Below, piece by piece: positions 15,498-24,295 of a stretch of 64,000 nucleotides of DNA. The stretch covers positions 1-64,000 of the forward strand of contig BNBP01000030.1 in NCBI GenBank assembly GCA_014656015.1, given 5' to 3'. Numbering within the stretch: position 1 is the first letter of the stretch; every line of letters starts with the position of its first letter. The translations under genes were made by a program, and so were the position numbers. The notes under the pieces are model-generated. The model searched no databases. It was not told the DNA's origin and saw only the letters and a program-made list of their open reading frames with translations. This DNA is from Streptomyces griseoaurantiacus. GTDB lineage: Bacteria > Actinomycetota > Actinomycetes > Streptomycetales > Streptomycetaceae.

Positions 15498-15525
15498 TTG
15501 CCGATACTTAAGGAAATCCTTAAGT
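15498..15525 (+). promoter_or_regulatory. Promoter and 20-bp palindromic operator of the toxin-antitoxin pair
   Basis: A perfect palindrome, ACTTAAGGA-AA-TCCTTAAGT, covers 15506-15525, in AT-rich contrast to its surroundings. It overlaps a plausible promoter with TTGCCG (15498-15503) and TTAAGT (15520-15525) 16 bases apart. A HigA-type antitoxin usually binds such a site to repress its own operon. Confidence 0.75.
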
Positions 15526-15546
15526 TAGGTGTCGAAAGGAGTCGTC

Positions 15547-15906
15547 TTGAGCTGGGCGATCAAAGTCACCGATGAGTACGCGGAATGGTTCAGACTCCTG
15601 ATCAAGGAGGATCTGAGTTCGGCCTCCCAGGTCGCGCAGGCTGTGGCCGCTCTGCGCGAGGCTGGGCCGACGCTGGGCCGCCCCCTCGTCGATCGGTTGA
15701 AGGGCTCGGAGTTGCACCACTTGAAGGAGCTGAGGCCCGGGTCCGGTGGGCGCTCCGAAATCCGTATCGTCTTCGCCTTCGACCCGACTCGCTCGGCCCT
15801 GCTACTCATAGGCGGTGACAAGGCCGGAAACTGGGATCGCTGGTATCGGGACAACATTCCGCTGGCCGAGCGGCTCTACCACGACTACACCGGCGACGAG
15901 GACTGA
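15547..15906 (+). CDS. HigB/Gp49-like toxin of a type II toxin-antitoxin pair
   Basis: A 119-residue protein of the phage-derived Gp49-like (RelE/ParE-fold) family. It has an N-terminal DEYAEWFRLLI helix, GRPLVDRLKGSELHHLKELR, the EIRIVFAFDP strand, and a C-terminal GNWDRWYRDNIPLAERLY helix with the expected basic and aromatic residues. Toxins of this kind cut mRNA on the ribosome. The TTG start at 15547 is preferred because AAAGGAG lies 5 bases upstream; a GTG at 15529 would add six residues. The antitoxin gene follows after 10 bases, in the toxin-first order of HigBA. Confidence 0.85.
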   Translation: MSWAIKVTDEYAEWFRLLIKEDLSSASQVAQAVAALREAGPTLGRPLVDRLKGSELHHLKELRPGSGGRSEIRIVFAFDPTRSALLLIGGDKAGNWDRWYRDNIPLAERLYHDYTGDED

Positions 15907-15916
15907 GGGAGTAGCC

Positions 15917-16267
15917 ATGCCCAAGAAGGCCGCGCAGGACTGGGAGCTTCTGGAGCAGGAGTTGTACTCAGCCGGCGTGAAGCCGGCTGAGGTCGAGGCA
16001 GGGTCTCGCCGGCTTCTCGCCGAGGCACGAGGCCACCAGCTTGCCGAGGCGCGCAAACAGTCGGGGCTGACCCAGCCGGACGTGGCGGCCCGGATGGGAG
16101 TCAGCATCGCCCGGGTCTCGCAGATCGAACACGGCGAGGGGGCCACCTTGGACGTCATCGCCCGCTATGTGGAGGCGCTCGGCGGGCGGCTGGATCTGGT
16201 CGCGGACTTCGGCGATCACACCCTCCGCATGCCGGCCAGCGGCAATCAGGGCAGCGCGGCGGCGTAG
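15917..16267 (+). CDS. HigA-like XRE antitoxin
   Basis: A 116-residue protein with a central XRE helix-turn-helix (ARKQSGLTQPDVAARMGVSIARVSQIEHG, about residues 47-75). A C-terminal helix-strand follows, LDVIARYVEALGGRLDLVADFGD, typical of HigA/HipB-like antitoxins. It should neutralise the upstream toxin and bind the palindrome at 15506-15525. GGGAG lies 7 bases before the ATG. It is only 41 bases from the end of the convergent TerB-like gene. Confidence 0.87.
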   Translation: MPKKAAQDWELLEQELYSAGVKPAEVEAGSRRLLAEARGHQLAEARKQSGLTQPDVAARMGVSIARVSQIEHGEGATLDVIARYVEALGGRLDLVADFGDHTLRMPASGNQGSAAA

Positions 16268-16308
16268 TCGTCGGGTGGTGGCTCCGGCGGCAGGGGCCCG
16301 GCGTCACG

Positions 16309-17037
16309 TCACGACGGTGTGCGGGCCGACTCCAGGAGGCGGGTGACCTCGTCCGCCGGGAGGGTCAGGGCCGCGCCGACCGTGGCCAGGACGTCCCGTT
16401 CCGCGGGGGTGTCGGGGCCGTCGGCGAGGGCGATGCGGGCGCCCTGGAGGAAGATGGACTCGCGGCCGGCGGGTGCGAGATGGGGCGCCAGGGGGTCCAG
16501 GGCCTCGTGCAGCTCTATGGCGAGGCCGGGGCCGCAGGCACGGCCGTAGACCCGCCCGGTGTCCGCCTCCAGCGCCTCGACGAGCGCGGCGAGCTGGCCC
16601 TCCGTGCAGTCGTCGAAGCCGGCCGCGCGCACGGCGACGGCGGCGGTCTCCAGGGACGTGCGGGAGGAGCTGCCGCCCGCCGCGAGGACGGCGAGGGCGA
16701 CCGTGTGCACGGCGTCCCGCAGCATCGCGGCGAACCGCACGGTGGTGGGGTGGTCCAGGACGTCCGTGCCGTAGTGGTGGCGGCAGGCGGCGCACTCCAC
16801 GACGGGCCCGGTCTCGCCGCGGGGCAGCACGGGCACGCCCGCGAGGGCGAGCCGGCGCCGCCCGGTGAGCCGCTGGTAGTTGCGGTCGCCGCCGCAGCCG
16901 GGGCAGAAGAACTCGCCGTCGCCGACGGCGGTCCACGCGGTGCGGGTGCCGATGAGCCGGGTCACGGGGATGGCGAGCGCGCGCGGCACGCGTCGGTGGC
17001 CGGCTTTGTGGCCGCTTCGTCCCCGTCCTGGCAGCAC
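16309..17037 (-). CDS. TerB-like protein with N-terminal zinc ribbon
   Basis: A 242-residue protein. Near residue 42 a zinc ribbon starts, with CPGCGG and then CAACRHH about 35 residues later. The rest is helical and resembles the TerB (tellurite-resistance B) fold, with FAAMLRDAVHTVALAVLAAGG and the acidic DTPAERDVLATVGAAL segment. TerB-like domains bind metal and sit on the inner face of the membrane. The GTG start at 17037 was chosen for the GGAGGT 5 bases upstream. In Streptomyces a gene like this commonly lies next to leuA. Its role is unknown. Confidence 0.75.
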   Translation of the reverse strand: MLPGRGRSGHKAGHRRVPRALAIPVTRLIGTRTAWTAVGDGEFFCPGCGGDRNYQRLTGRRRLALAGVPVLPRGETGPVVECAACRHHYGTDVLDHPTTVRFAAMLRDAVHTVALAVLAAGGSSSRTSLETAAVAVRAAGFDDCTEGQLAALVEALEADTGRVYGRACGPGLAIELHEALDPLAPHLAPAGRESIFLQGARIALADGPDTPAERDVLATVGAALTLPADEVTRLLESARTPS

Positions 17038-17210
17038 GTCGCACCTCCGTAACTCCCCCGCGGCCCTTTGCGGGGCGCGGGTGGTGCCGCGACGACGTCG
17101 TCGCGTCTGCGTGATGTTAGCCACATCGTGGACGCGGAGTCAGTACCTTGGACGAGACCTATGTATGACCCTTACACGGATTGGCCTGTACCCGACGGTG
17201 GTACGACGGA

Positions 17211-17240
17211 CCCCCGTCCGCCGGGTGGGGCGGACGGGGG
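17211..17240 (-). terminator. leuA terminator
   Basis: CCCCCGTCCGCC (17211-17222) and GGCGGACGGGGG (17229-17240) form a perfect 12-bp stem with a 6-base loop, 34 bases past the leuA stop. Confidence 0.85.
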
Positions 17241-17274
17241 CCGGAAAAGCCGAGGTCAGTGCGGGACGGCCGGT

Positions 17275-19005
17275 TCAGCGCGCGGCTCGGTTGACCGCGG
17301 AGACGACCGCCTTCAGAGAGGCGCGTGTCGTATTCGCGTCGATCCCGATCCCCCACAGGACCTTCCCGTCGATCGCACATTCGATGTAGGAGGCTGCCTG
17401 CGCGGAGGCGCCCTCGCTCATCGTGTGCTCCTGGTAGTCCAGCAGGCGTACGTCGATGCCGATGGACTGCAGGGCGTCGAAGAACGCGGAGATCGGACCG
17501 TTGCCGGAACCGGTCAGGACGGTGTCCTCGCCGTCGACGGTGGCTTCGACGGTGAGCGCGTCCACGCCGTCGGTTCCCGTGGTCGACTGGCCCGTCCGCA
17601 CCTGTACGCGGCCCCAGGGGTTCTCCGGGTTGGGCAGGTACTCGTCCTGGAAGGTCGCCCAGATGTCGGCGGGGGTGATCTCGCCGCCCTCGGCGTCCGT
17701 CTTCGCCTGGATGATCTTCGAGAACTCGATCTGCATCCGGCGCGGCAGGTCCAGCTTGTGGTCGTTCTTCAGGACGTAGGCGATGCCGCCCTTGCCGGAC
17801 TGCGAGTTGACGCGGATGACGGCCTCGTAGGAGCGGCCGACGTCCTTGGGGTCGATCGGCAGGTACGGGACCGCCCACTCGATGTCGTCGACGGTGACGC
17901 CCCGGGCCTTCGCGTCGGCCTCCATCGCGTCGAAGCCCTTCTTGATGGCGTCCTGGTGGGAGCCGGAGAAGGACGTGTAGACCAGGTCGCCCACGTACGG
18001 GTGGCGCGGGTGGACCTCCATCTGGTTGCAGTACTCCCAGGTGCGGCGGATCTCGTCGATCTGGGAGAAGTCGATCTGCGGGTCGACGCCCTGGGAGAAC
18101 AGGTTCATGCCCAGGGTGACCAGGTCGACGTTGCCGGTGCGCTCGCCCTGCCCGAACAGGCAGCCCTCGACGCGGTCGGCGCCCGCCATGACGGCCAGCT
18201 CCGCCGCCGCCACGGCCGTGCCGCGGTCGTTGTGCGGGTGCACCGACAGGCAGACGTACTCGCGGCGGGAGAGGTTGCGGTGCATCCACTCGAAGCGGTC
18301 CGCGTGCGTGGAGGGGGTGGAGCGCTCGACCGTGGCGGGCAGGTTCAGGATGATCTCGCGGCCCGGACCCGGCTGGTAGACGTCCATCACCGCCTCGCAG
18401 ACCTCCAGCGCGAAGTCCAGCTCGGTGTCGGTGAAGATCTCCGGGCTGTACTGGTAGCCGAACGTCGTGCCATCAGCTTCCGGGTCCAGCAGCTTCTCGG
18501 CGTACTCCATCACCAGGCGGGTGCCGTCGACGGCGATCTGCTTGATGTCGTCCTTGGAGCCGCGGAAGACCACGCGGCGGAAGACGGGCGCGGTCGCGTT
18601 GTACAGGTGGACGGTGGCCCGCTTGGCGCCCTTCAGGGACTCCACGGTCCGCTCGATCAGGTCCTCGCGGGCCTGGGTCAGTACGGAGATCGTGACGTCG
18701 TCCGGGATCGCGCCCTCTTCCTCGATGATCGAGCGCACGAAGTCGAAGTCGGTCTGGCCGGAGGCGGGGAAGCCGACCTCGATCTCCTTGTAGCCCATCT
18801 TCACCAGCAGGTCGAACATCGCGCGCTTGCGCGCGGGCGACATGGGGTCGATCAGGGCCTGGTTGCCGTCACGCAGGTCGGTGGAGAGCCAGCGGGGGGC
18901 GGTGGTGATCCGCTTCTCGGGCCAGGTGCGGTCGGGGATGTCGACCTGGTCGTAGCGGCCGTACTTGTGGACGGGCATGGTGCTGGGCTGCTGGCGGTTT
19001 GCCAT
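17275..19005 (-). CDS. leuA: 2-isopropylmalate synthase
   Basis: A 576-residue enzyme that condenses acetyl-CoA with 2-oxoisovalerate, the first committed step of leucine synthesis. The DRE-TIM barrel has STDLRDGNQAL at residues 41-51, the GYKEIEVGFPASGQTDFDF segment and the SVHPHNDRGTAV metal motif. The C-terminal LeuA dimer domain, which senses leucine, includes GSGNGPISAF and LLDYQEHTMSEG. It belongs to the longer LeuA type seen in actinobacteria. A GAGGAG lies 10 bases before the ATG. A leader peptide and hairpins upstream indicate attenuation by leucine supply. Confidence 0.97.
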   Translation of the reverse strand: MANRQQPSTMPVHKYGRYDQVDIPDRTWPEKRITTAPRWLSTDLRDGNQALIDPMSPARKRAMFDLLVKMGYKEIEVGFPASGQTDFDFVRSIIEEEGAIPDDVTISVLTQAREDLIERTVESLKGAKRATVHLYNATAPVFRRVVFRGSKDDIKQIAVDGTRLVMEYAEKLLDPEADGTTFGYQYSPEIFTDTELDFALEVCEAVMDVYQPGPGREIILNLPATVERSTPSTHADRFEWMHRNLSRREYVCLSVHPHNDRGTAVAAAELAVMAGADRVEGCLFGQGERTGNVDLVTLGMNLFSQGVDPQIDFSQIDEIRRTWEYCNQMEVHPRHPYVGDLVYTSFSGSHQDAIKKGFDAMEADAKARGVTVDDIEWAVPYLPIDPKDVGRSYEAVIRVNSQSGKGGIAYVLKNDHKLDLPRRMQIEFSKIIQAKTDAEGGEITPADIWATFQDEYLPNPENPWGRVQVRTGQSTTGTDGVDALTVEATVDGEDTVLTGSGNGPISAFFDALQSIGIDVRLLDYQEHTMSEGASAQAASYIECAIDGKVLWGIGIDANTTRASLKAVVSAVNRAAR

Positions 19006-19009
19006 GGTG

Positions 19010-19120
19010 GCGTGAGCTCCTCGAAATGTCCGCGGTCAGCGGGTCCGGTAGGACGGCCGACGGCGCAACGCCGAACTCCGCGGGGAGGGGGTCGGCCTCG
19101 ACTACAGGCCCTCGCCGCGG
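19010..19120 (-). promoter_or_regulatory. Putative leucine attenuator of leuA
   Basis: Between the leader peptide and leuA the RNA can form competing structures. CCGCGGCGAGGG inside the leader coding sequence (19109-19120) can pair, with one mismatch, with CCCTCCCCGCGG (19078-19089). Further on, GAGGCCGAC can pair with GTCGGCC, and CGGCG with CGCCG. Ribosome stalling on the Leu codons would change which pairings form. Whether the result is transcriptional or translational control is not clear from the sequence. Confidence 0.6.
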
Positions 19121-19149
19121 CAGCTAAGGAGAAGCAGCCCGATACGCAT
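19102..19149 (-). CDS. leuA leader peptide with four consecutive leucines
   Basis: A 15-residue peptide, MRIGLLLLSCRGEGL, ends 96 bases before leuA. The four Leu codons (CTG, CTT, CTC, CTT) include CTT twice, a codon that is rare in this genome. Leu-rich leaders before leuA have been predicted in actinobacteria by comparative genomics. Scarce charged tRNA-Leu would stall ribosomes here and raise leuA expression. The last codons (RGEG) are the part that pairs with the downstream leader. Confidence 0.8.
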   Translation of the reverse strand: MRIGLLLLSCRGEGL

Positions 19150-19296
19150 GATGCTCCGCATGCTAGCGGAGCCGGTGCGGTGGGCGGGGCCCTGTATCAG
19201 TATGCGGGACCGCGCGCCCGACACCCGTACCCGCCGCTGCCGCGGCCCCCGGCGGTCGGCGACCGGTCCAACGGTCGCCGACCGGGTGGGTTCCGC

Positions 19297-19542
19297 TCAG
19301 CGGACCCACTCCTCCCAGAATCCCGAGGCCGCGTCCCAGCGGCACTGGAACTCGTGGTAGCCGTTGAACTCGAGGTCGTACCGACCCTCCTCCTGGCACT
19401 GTTCGTGCGTCCGGCTGCCACTGGCCAGATGGAAGCCGTCGGGGTCGGTCACGGCGGAGGCGGAACCGGCTGTCAGCGGAATGGTGACCGCCGCGGCGCC
19501 GATCACGGCGGCGACGGCGATACGGGAACGCCAGGACTTCAC
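19297..19542 (-). CDS. Small secreted hypothetical protein
   Basis: An 81-residue protein with a clear Sec signal: a basic start (MKSWRSR), a hydrophobic core, and an AXA cleavage motif, ASA, near residue 29. The mature part of about 52 residues is acidic. It has two Cys (EQC and EFQC) that could form one disulfide, and several Trp and Phe residues near the C-terminus. No family is recognised. It lies between leuA and the protease gene and is transcribed away from the latter. Confidence 0.75.
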   Translation of the reverse strand: MKSWRSRIAVAAVIGAAAVTIPLTAGSASAVTDPDGFHLASGSRTHEQCQEEGRYDLEFNGYHEFQCRWDAASGFWEEWVR

Positions 19543-19766
19543 GTACGTCTCCTCACGATGGGGAACCGGGCCGGCCGGGGCCGGTCAGCGGCTCTCTGCG
19601 CCTTGCACCCTGTACGACGGGCCGCACCCGGACCCGGGTTCACGGCAGGGGTGGGGAGGTCCGGTGAACGTCTCCCGAGGGTCTCGCGTCACCTTCCGAC
19701 CCCCCTCGTTCACCAATACCGGTTGCACCTAGTGACAATCATGTGACGCAGTGCAATCGTGACTGT

Positions 19767-20837
19767 ATGACTCGACACGGGGGCCCCGCGCCTGTCTTCT
19801 GTTCCATCGTTCCGCCGCACGTCCTCGACCGGCTCGCCCGGCACGGGGATCCGGCGCTCGCCCGTCCCGCCCGGCGCACCCTGGAGCGCGACGCGCTGGA
19901 GCGCACCCGTCGCCGGCTGACCACCGTCGTCGGCGCGACCCCCCTGGCCGCGCGCCCCGGCGCCGAGGCCGGGAAGCCGCACCGCACGATCTACGACGCC
20001 CGGCACGGCACGGAACTGCCCGGGCACAAGGTCCGCGGCGAGAGCGACGAGCCCACCGCGGACGCCACCGTCAACCGCGCCCACGCGGGCCTCGGCGCCA
20101 CCTTCGACCTCTACCTGAAGGCGTACGGACGCGACTCCATCGACGGCTCCGGACTGCCGCTCGACGCGACCGTGCACTACGACGAGGACTACAACAACGC
20201 CTTCTGGAACGGCGAGCAGATGGTGTTCGGCGACGGGGACGGGGAGATCTTCCTCGACTTCACCCTCCCCGTCGACGTCATCGGCCACGAGCTGACCCAC
20301 GGCGTCACCCAGCACACCGCGAACCTCGCCTACTTCGGCCAGTCCGGCGCGCTCAACGAGTCGCTCTCGGACGTCTTCGGCTCGCTGATCAAGCAGTACA
20401 CGCTCGGCCAGACCGCCGCCGAGGCGGACTGGCTGATCGGCGCCGGACTCCTCGCGCCCCGCGTCACCGGCACGGCGCTGCGCTCGATGAAGGACCCCGG
20501 CACGGCGTACGACGACGACGTCCTCGGGAAGGACCCGCAGCCGGGCACGATGGAGGACTACGTGCACACCGGCAGCGACAACGGCGGCGTGCACATCAAC
20601 TCCGGCATCCCCAACCACGCCTTCTACCTGGCCGCCACCGCGCTCGGCGGGCACGCCTGGGAGCGGGCCGGGCAGATCTGGTACGACGTGCTCACCGGCG
20701 GCGAGCTCCACGAGGACGCCCTGTTCGCCGACTTCGCCACCCTCACCGTGTCCGCCGCGCGGGAGCGGTACGGCGCGGGCAAGGAACTCCAGGCCGTCTC
20801 CAAGGCGTGGGAGCAGGTGGGGGTGCGCACGCTGTAG
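19767..20837 (+). CDS. Protealysin-like M4 metalloprotease without signal peptide
   Basis: A 356-residue thermolysin-family (M4) zinc protease. Residues about 10-45 match the short protealysin propeptide, including the SIVPPHVLDRLA motif. The catalytic part has HELTH (zinc ligands and the catalytic Glu) and NESLSDVFG with the third ligand. It also has GGVHINSGIPNHAFYLAA with the transition-state His. There is no signal peptide, so the enzyme is cytoplasmic or released by lysis, as protealysins are thought to be. The ATG at 19767 is preferred over 19743 because the propeptide then starts normally. The next gene is a putative emfourin inhibitor, 21 bases downstream. Confidence 0.93.
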   Translation: MTRHGGPAPVFCSIVPPHVLDRLARHGDPALARPARRTLERDALERTRRRLTTVVGATPLAARPGAEAGKPHRTIYDARHGTELPGHKVRGESDEPTADATVNRAHAGLGATFDLYLKAYGRDSIDGSGLPLDATVHYDEDYNNAFWNGEQMVFGDGDGEIFLDFTLPVDVIGHELTHGVTQHTANLAYFGQSGALNESLSDVFGSLIKQYTLGQTAAEADWLIGAGLLAPRVTGTALRSMKDPGTAYDDDVLGKDPQPGTMEDYVHTGSDNGGVHINSGIPNHAFYLAATALGGHAWERAGQIWYDVLTGGELHEDALFADFATLTVSAARERYGAGKELQAVSKAWEQVGVRTL

Positions 20838-20858
20838 ATCCGTACTACACAGAACGTC

Positions 20859-21125
20859 ATGCGAATTCAGGTGAGGCGCACAGGGGGTTTCGCGGGCATC
20901 GAGCGGCGGGCCGAGGTGGACACCTCGGGGCGGCCCGACGCCGGGGAGTGGCGGGCCCTGGCCGAGCGGGCGCTGGCCGGCGGCCGGGACCGGCCCCCCT
21001 CCGGCGTCCCGGACGGCTTCGGCTACCGGATCACGGTGGACGGGACGACGGTGTACTGCGCCGACCCCCGGCTGACCGAGGCCCAGCGCGAGCTGGTCTC
21101 CCGGGTGCTGAAGGAGGGCGCGTGA
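20859..21125 (+). CDS. Putative emfourin-type protealysin inhibitor
   Basis: An 88-residue protein starting MRIQVRRTGGFAGI, followed by a helix (AGEWRALAERALAG) and two strands (YRITVDGTTVYC). The N-terminal strand with RTGGFAG, the size, and its place right after a protealysin-like gene match emfourins, small inhibitors first described from the protealysin operon of Serratia. It probably keeps the protease inactive in the cytoplasm. It overlaps the next gene as GTGA. The family match is from memory of the motif and context. Confidence 0.72.
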   Translation: MRIQVRRTGGFAGIERRAEVDTSGRPDAGEWRALAERALAGGRDRPPSGVPDGFGYRITVDGTTVYCADPRLTEAQRELVSRVLKEGA

Positions 21126-22516
21126 CGACCCCGGGGGCGTCCGCGAGCGGGGCGTCCACGGACCCCGCGCCCGCCGCTCGGGCGGCCTCTCCCCCGCCTC
21201 CCCTCCCCCGGTTCCCGGCCGGGTTCCTGTGGGGGGTGTCCACCTCGGCCCACCAGATCGAGGGCGCGGCGGACACGCGCGAGCCCTCCGTGTGGGACGC
21301 CTTCACCGCCGGGCCCGGCCACGTGAAGGACGGGACGACGGCGGCGGTGGCCTGCGACCACTACCACCGGCACGGCGAGGACGTGGCACTGCTGCGCGGC
21401 CTCGGCGTGAACGCCTACCGCTTCTCGGTGTCCTGGCCGCGCGTGAACAGCCCCGGCGGCCTGGACTTCTACGACCGCCTGGTGGACGAGGTGTGCGCGG
21501 CCGGCGTGCGGCCCGTGCCGACGCTCTTCCACTGGGACCTGCCGCTCTCGGTGGAGGAGGCCGGGGGCTGGCGCGCGCGGGAGACGGCGGAGCGCTTCGC
21601 GCAGTACGTGGCGCGGGTCGCGGGGCGGCTCGGCGACCGCGTCCCCACCTGGCTCACGCTCAACGAGCCCGCCGAGCACACCCTGCTGGGCCACGCCCTC
21701 GGCGTGCACGCCCCCGGCCACCGGCTGCTCTTCGAGGCGCTGCCCGTCGCCCACCACCAGCTCCTCGCGCACGGCCTGGCGGTACGGGCGCTGCGCGCGG
21801 CCGGGGCCCGGGACGTCGGGATCGCCAATTCCCACGGCCCGACCTGGGCCGCGTCCGAGGAGCCGGCGGACGTGGAGGCGGCCGGCTTCTACGACCTGCT
21901 CCTGAACCGCCTGTTCGCCGACCCGCTGCTGCTCGGCCGCTACCCCGACGGCCTCGGCGAGCTGATGCCCGGCACGGAGGCCGAGGTCGAGGCCGACCTG
22001 AAGGTGATCGCCGAGCCGCTGGACCGGTACGGGATCAACTACTACGCGCCGACCCGGGTGGGCGCCCCGCAGGGCTCCGCCATCGAGTTCGGGGGCGTGT
22101 CGATGCCGGCCGAGCTGCCCTTCTCGGTGCGCCCGGTCGAGGGCCGCCCGGTGACGGACTTCGGCTGGCCGGTGGTCCCGGAGGGGCTCACCGAGCTGCT
22201 CACCGCCTTCCGCGACCGCTACGGCGAGCGGCTGCCCCCGGTGACGATCACCGAGAACGGCTGCGCCTACGAGGGCCTGGACGACCGGGAGCGCATCGCC
22301 TACCTCGACGGCCACCTGCGCGCGCTGCACGCGGCGATGGAGGCGGGCGTGGACGTGCGGGGCTACTTCGTGTGGTCGCTGCTGGACAACTTCGAGTGGG
22401 CGGAGGGGTACGCCCGGCGCTTCGGCCTGGTGCACGTCGACTTCGCGACGCTGGAGCGCACCCCGAAGGCCTCGTACCACTGGCTGCGGGAGGCGCTGCG
22501 GGCACAGCGCGGCTGA
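21122..22516 (+). CDS. Family 1 beta-glucosidase
   Basis: A 464-residue GH1 enzyme that hydrolyses beta-glucosides in the cytoplasm, since no signal peptide is present. GH1 motifs: FLWGVSTSAHQIEGA near residue 38, the acid/base Glu in TLNEP near residue 180, the nucleophile Glu in ITENG near residue 378, and WSLLDNFEW for sugar binding. The first 30 residues are an Ala/Pro/Ser-rich extension. It overlaps the emfourin-like gene by four bases (GTGA), so all three genes from 19767 form one unit. No sugar transporter or LacI regulator is adjacent. Confidence 0.92.
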   Translation: MTTPGASASGASTDPAPAARAASPPPPLPRFPAGFLWGVSTSAHQIEGAADTREPSVWDAFTAGPGHVKDGTTAAVACDHYHRHGEDVALLRGLGVNAYRFSVSWPRVNSPGGLDFYDRLVDEVCAAGVRPVPTLFHWDLPLSVEEAGGWRARETAERFAQYVARVAGRLGDRVPTWLTLNEPAEHTLLGHALGVHAPGHRLLFEALPVAHHQLLAHGLAVRALRAAGARDVGIANSHGPTWAASEEPADVEAAGFYDLLLNRLFADPLLLGRYPDGLGELMPGTEAEVEADLKVIAEPLDRYGINYYAPTRVGAPQGSAIEFGGVSMPAELPFSVRPVEGRPVTDFGWPVVPEGLTELLTAFRDRYGERLPPVTITENGCAYEGLDDRERIAYLDGHLRALHAAMEAGVDVRGYFVWSLLDNFEWAEGYARRFGLVHVDFATLERTPKASYHWLREALRAQRG

Positions 22517-22687
22517 GGGAGGCCGCCCCCGTGCCCGCCGCGTCCCGCGGCTCCCCCGTGTCACACGGAAAACTCCTACGGCGCTGTCGGTCCCGCGACG
22601 TACCCTTGAACCACTGGAATCACCAGGGCGCCCGAGTGGCGGGCGAGACGTTCCGAGGAGGACGAGCAAGGCCTACAGAGCCGGCCC

Positions 22688-23782
<1,095 letters not shown>

Positions 23783-23797
23783 AGACACGGCACGACC

Positions 23798-24295
23798 ATG
23801 TCGATCGACGTCAACAACGAATCCGGAACCGAGGTCGACGAGCAGGCGATCCTCGACATCGCCCGCCACGCGCTCGCGCGGATGCGCATCCACCCGCTCT
23901 CCGAGCTCTCGGTGATCGTCGTGGACGCCGACGCCATGGAGCAGCTCCACCGGCAGTGGATGGACCTGCCGGGGCCCACGGACGTCATGTCCTTCCCGAT
24001 GGACGAACTGCGTCCGCCGGGCAAGGACGACGACGAGCCCCCGCAGGGCCTCCTCGGGGACATCGTGCTGTGTCCCGAGGTCGCGGCCAAGCAGGGCGCC
24101 GAGGCGGCCACGCGGCACTCCATGGACGAGGAACTGCAACTGCTCACCGTGCACGGGGTGCTGCACCTGCTCGGCTACGACCACGAGGAGCCGGACGAGA
24201 AGGCCGAGATGTTCGGTCTGCAGGCCGCGATCGTGGACGGCTGGCGTGCCGAGAAGGGCATGACCGGTCCCTCCCCGGCCCCGACGGTCTCATGA
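23798..24295 (+). CDS. ybeY: Endoribonuclease YbeY (rRNA maturation factor)
   Basis: A 165-residue UPF0054 metalloprotein involved in 16S rRNA 3-prime maturation and ribosome quality control. The metal site H-x3-H-x5-H is present in VHGVLHLLGYDHEEPDE near residue 110. The GPTDVMSFPMDE and LLGDIVLCPEVA segments are characteristic. It is 15 bases after the phoH-like gene and overlaps the next start as ATGA, so the cluster is translated as a unit. Confidence 0.95.
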   Translation: MSIDVNNESGTEVDEQAILDIARHALARMRIHPLSELSVIVVDADAMEQLHRQWMDLPGPTDVMSFPMDELRPPGKDDDEPPQGLLGDIVLCPEVAAKQGAEAATRHSMDEELQLLTVHGVLHLLGYDHEEPDEKAEMFGLQAAIVDGWRAEKGMTGPSPAPTVS

